Part shown: in pieces, positions 62,182-64,000 of the stretch
Numbering within the stretch: position 1 is the first letter of the stretch
Layout: each line of letters starts with the position of its first letter
Assembly: GCF_003352185.1 (NCBI RefSeq)
Contig: NZ_CP029608.1
Coordinates: 6,180,501-6,244,500, forward strand
Direction of reading: 5' to 3'
Source of the DNA: Pseudomonas kribbensis
GTDB taxonomy: Bacteria; Pseudomonadota; Gammaproteobacteria; Pseudomonadales; Pseudomonadaceae
Length of the DNA stretch: 64,000 bases
Translations under genes and position numbers: made by a program
The notes under the pieces: model-generated
Databases searched by the model: none
What the model saw: only the letters and a program-made list of their open reading frames with translations
Told to the model about the DNA's origin: nothing

Positions 62182-64000
62182 TTACCGGGGATTTTCCTGC
62201 TGGCCCAGCAAGCCAGCCAGACCGGCAGCCTCCACCGGACGGCTGATCAGATACCCCTGCACCTCGTCGCAACCCTCGGCCTTCAGGAACTCAAGCTGCT
62301 CCGGCCGCTCGACACCTTCGGCCACCACTTTCAAGGACAGGCCATGGGCCATGGCGATGATCGCGCGAGTGATCGCCGCATCTTCGCTGCCCTCCCCCAA
62401 CCCACGAATGAACGCCTGATCGATCTTCACGTAATCCACCGGAATCCGCTTCAGATAACTCAGCGATGAATAACCGGTGCCGAAATCGTCGATCGCCAGT
62501 TTCACGCCCAAGTCCCGCAGTTGCTGGAAGGTGGCGATGATGTGTTCGACGCTGTCGAGCAACTGGCTTTCGGTCAGTTCCAGTTCGAGGTAGTGCGGCG
62601 CCAGCCCGGTTTCCTCCAGCACCTGGCGCACCAGACTGACCAGTTTGCCCTGACGCAACTGATGCACCGACAGGTTTACCGAAACCCGGATCGGTTCCAG
62701 CCCCTGCCGCTGCCATTCGCAGGCCTGCCAACAGGCCTGACGCAGCACGAATTCGCCGATCGGCCCGATCAGTCCCGTCTCTTCGGCCAGACCGATGAAA
62801 TCCCCCGGCGGCACCCGGCCCATGGTCGGATGATCCCAGCGCACCAGCGCTTCCGCCGCGTTGAGACGGCCGGTCGCCAAACACAGTTTCGGTTGATAGA
62901 AGACGTTGAGCTGCTTGTCCTCGATGGCTTTGCGCAGCTGGTTTTCCAGTTGCAGACGTTCCAGTGTGCTGGCCTGCAGGCTGTCGGTGTAGAACTGGAA
63001 ATTGTTGCCGCCCAGGTGTTTGGCATGTTGCATCGCCATGTTCGACTGGCTGACCAGCGCGGCAACCTCCCGGGCGTTGTCCGGCAACATGCTGATGCCC
63101 ATCGAGGCGCTGACCACCAGCTCATGCCCTTCCACCGTCAGCGGCAGGCGCAGCTTGGCCGACAGCCGCGTGGCAACCCGCGCCAGACTCGACAGGTTGC
63201 CGTAGGCATCGAACAGCACCGCGAATTCGTCCCCGGACAACCGGGCGATGGTGTCAGCTTCCGGCAAGGCACTGACCAGCCGTCGAGACATCTTTTGCAG
63301 CAACTGGTCAGCGATTTCATGGCCCAGACTGTCGTTGAGCAGCTTGAAGCGATCCAGATTGATGTGCAGCAGCGCCAGACTCCGCCGTCCGCCCTGCCGT
63401 ACACGCTGATGGGCTTCGTGCAATCGTTCGCGGAACAGCGAACGGTTGGCCAGACCGGTGAGTTCGTCGTAGTGCGTCAAATAACGCATACGCTCTTCGG
63501 ATTCGCGTCTTGCCGACAGATCGGCGAAGAAGCCGACGATATGACTCACATTTCCCCGACCGTCGCGTACCGCATTCAATTGCAGCCACTGTGGATACAG
63601 CTCGCCGTTCTTGCGGGTTTCCACCAGTTCGCCCTGCCAACTGCCGTGCTGCTCCAGCGCGTGGCGGATCGCGACGTAATGCCGCCGGGCGTCACGACTG
63701 CACGGCAGTTCGACGACATTGCGCCCGAGCATGTCGTCGATGTCGTAACCGGTAACCCGGCTGAAGGCCTGATTGATGGCGATCAACGAATAGTTCGGGT
63801 CGAGAATCACGATGCCTTCGCTGGCGGCCTCGAACACCGTCGCGGCCAATTGCTGCTGGGCCTCCAGGCTTTTGCCGACACTGATGTCGCGCCGGGTGCC
63901 CACCATGCGAATAACCCGCCCGCTGTCATCGCGCTCCACCGCGCGTCCCCGGTCTTCGATCCAGACCCAGTGACCGTCGCCATGGCGCACGCGGTATTCG
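62182..64000 (-). CDS. PAS-GGDEF-EAL cyclic-di-GMP protein, 5' part outside window
   Basis: A c-di-GMP metabolism protein cut by the right edge (about 606 residues visible). The order is the end of a PAC motif (YRVRHGDGHWVWIEDRGR), a PAS domain (VFEAASEGIVILDPNYSLIA, FSRVTGYDIDDMLGRNVVEL), a GGDEF domain with the degenerate signature LSGDEFAVLF (Ser for the first Gly) and an EAL domain. The EAL domain has the intact motif EALVRW, EITES-type ELTESQLLDS, DDFGTGYSSLSYL and KIDQAFIRGL. The EAL residues look complete, so phosphodiesterase activity is likely; the SGDEF variant may or may not make c-di-GMP. The frame continues through 64000 with no start. Confidence 0.9.
   Translation of the reverse strand, partial: EYRVRHGDGHWVWIEDRGRAVERDDSGRVIRMVGTRRDISVGKSLEAQQQLAATVFEAASEGIVILDPNYSLIAINQAFSRVTGYDIDDMLGRNVVELPCSRDARRHYVAIRHALEQHGSWQGELVETRKNGELYPQWLQLNAVRDGRGNVSHIVGFFADLSARRESEERMRYLTHYDELTGLANRSLFRERLHEAHQRVRQGGRRSLALLHINLDRFKLLNDSLGHEIADQLLQKMSRRLVSALPEADTIARLSGDEFAVLFDAYGNLSSLARVATRLSAKLRLPLTVEGHELVVSASMGISMLPDNAREVAALVSQSNMAMQHAKHLGGNNFQFYTDSLQASTLERLQLENQLRKAIEDKQLNVFYQPKLCLATGRLNAAEALVRWDHPTMGRVPPGDFIGLAEETGLIGPIGEFVLRQACWQACEWQRQGLEPIRVSVNLSVHQLRQGKLVSLVRQVLEETGLAPHYLELELTESQLLDSVEHIIATFQQLRDLGVKLAIDDFGTGYSSLSYLKRIPVDYVKIDQAFIRGLGEGSEDAAITRAIIAMAHGLSLKVVAEGVERPEQLEFLKAEGCDEVQGYLISRPVEAAGLAGLLGQQENPR

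Overview
The window is a high-GC chromosomal segment from a fluorescent-type Pseudomonas (P. fluorescens group). The basis is the conserved order hupA, rubredoxin reductase, rubredoxin, ubiC, ubiA, phoB, phoR, CNNM/CBS protein, M23 peptidase, response regulator, phoU, pstBAC, pstS, MFS, which is also known from P. aeruginosa, plus the pycB/pycA/pycR/RpiR block. No rRNA, tRNA, CRISPR array or insertion sequence was recognised. Gene names come from recognising protein motifs by eye; no database search was run.

Layout. (1) 1-8041: the first genes of a type VI secretion (T6SS) operon read leftwards (tssA, tssB, partial tssC). Reading rightwards is an effector island: a VgrG spike fused to a DUF2235/Tle1-like lipase, an overlapping DUF2931-like putative immunity gene and a small secreted protein. 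(2) 8195-9876: a hipBA toxin-antitoxin pair. (3) 10283-13729: HU, rubredoxin reductase, rubredoxin, then ubiC-ubiA for ubiquinone. (4) 13794-28349: the phosphate regulon. It holds phoBR and the pstS / pstC-pstA-pstB-phoU genes, with Pho boxes visible upstream of phoB, pstC and pstS, and a CNNM/CBS protein, an M23 peptidase and a response regulator between them. (5) 28728-37310: housekeeping genes (thioesterase, mutarotase, DUF3299, GlsB, purE-purK, LysR, aspA, Na+/amino-acid symporter). (6) 37410-41755: asparaginase, then an AraC regulator with an acetylpolyamine deacetylase and a polyamine-binding protein. (7) 41898-46436: a 1,512-residue toxin-like protein of unknown role. (8) 46473-49883: a MocR regulator whose linker DNA is packed with DnaA-box-like 9-mers, a PaiB-like protein and two GNAT acetyltransferases. 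(9) 49914-56408: a second HipA-type pair in reversed gene order, and two adjacent autotransporter barrels, one lacking a normal passenger. (10) 56513-62031: two-subunit pyruvate carboxylase with its LysR regulator, a small conserved protein and an RpiR regulator. (11) 62182-64000: a partial PAS-GGDEF-EAL protein.

The accessory interest lies in the T6SS effector island, the two HipA loci, the giant toxin-like gene, the autotransporter pair and the DnaA-box cluster. The rest is core Pseudomonas metabolism and regulation, where phoBR controls the pst genes and PhoU/PstB feed back on PhoR.
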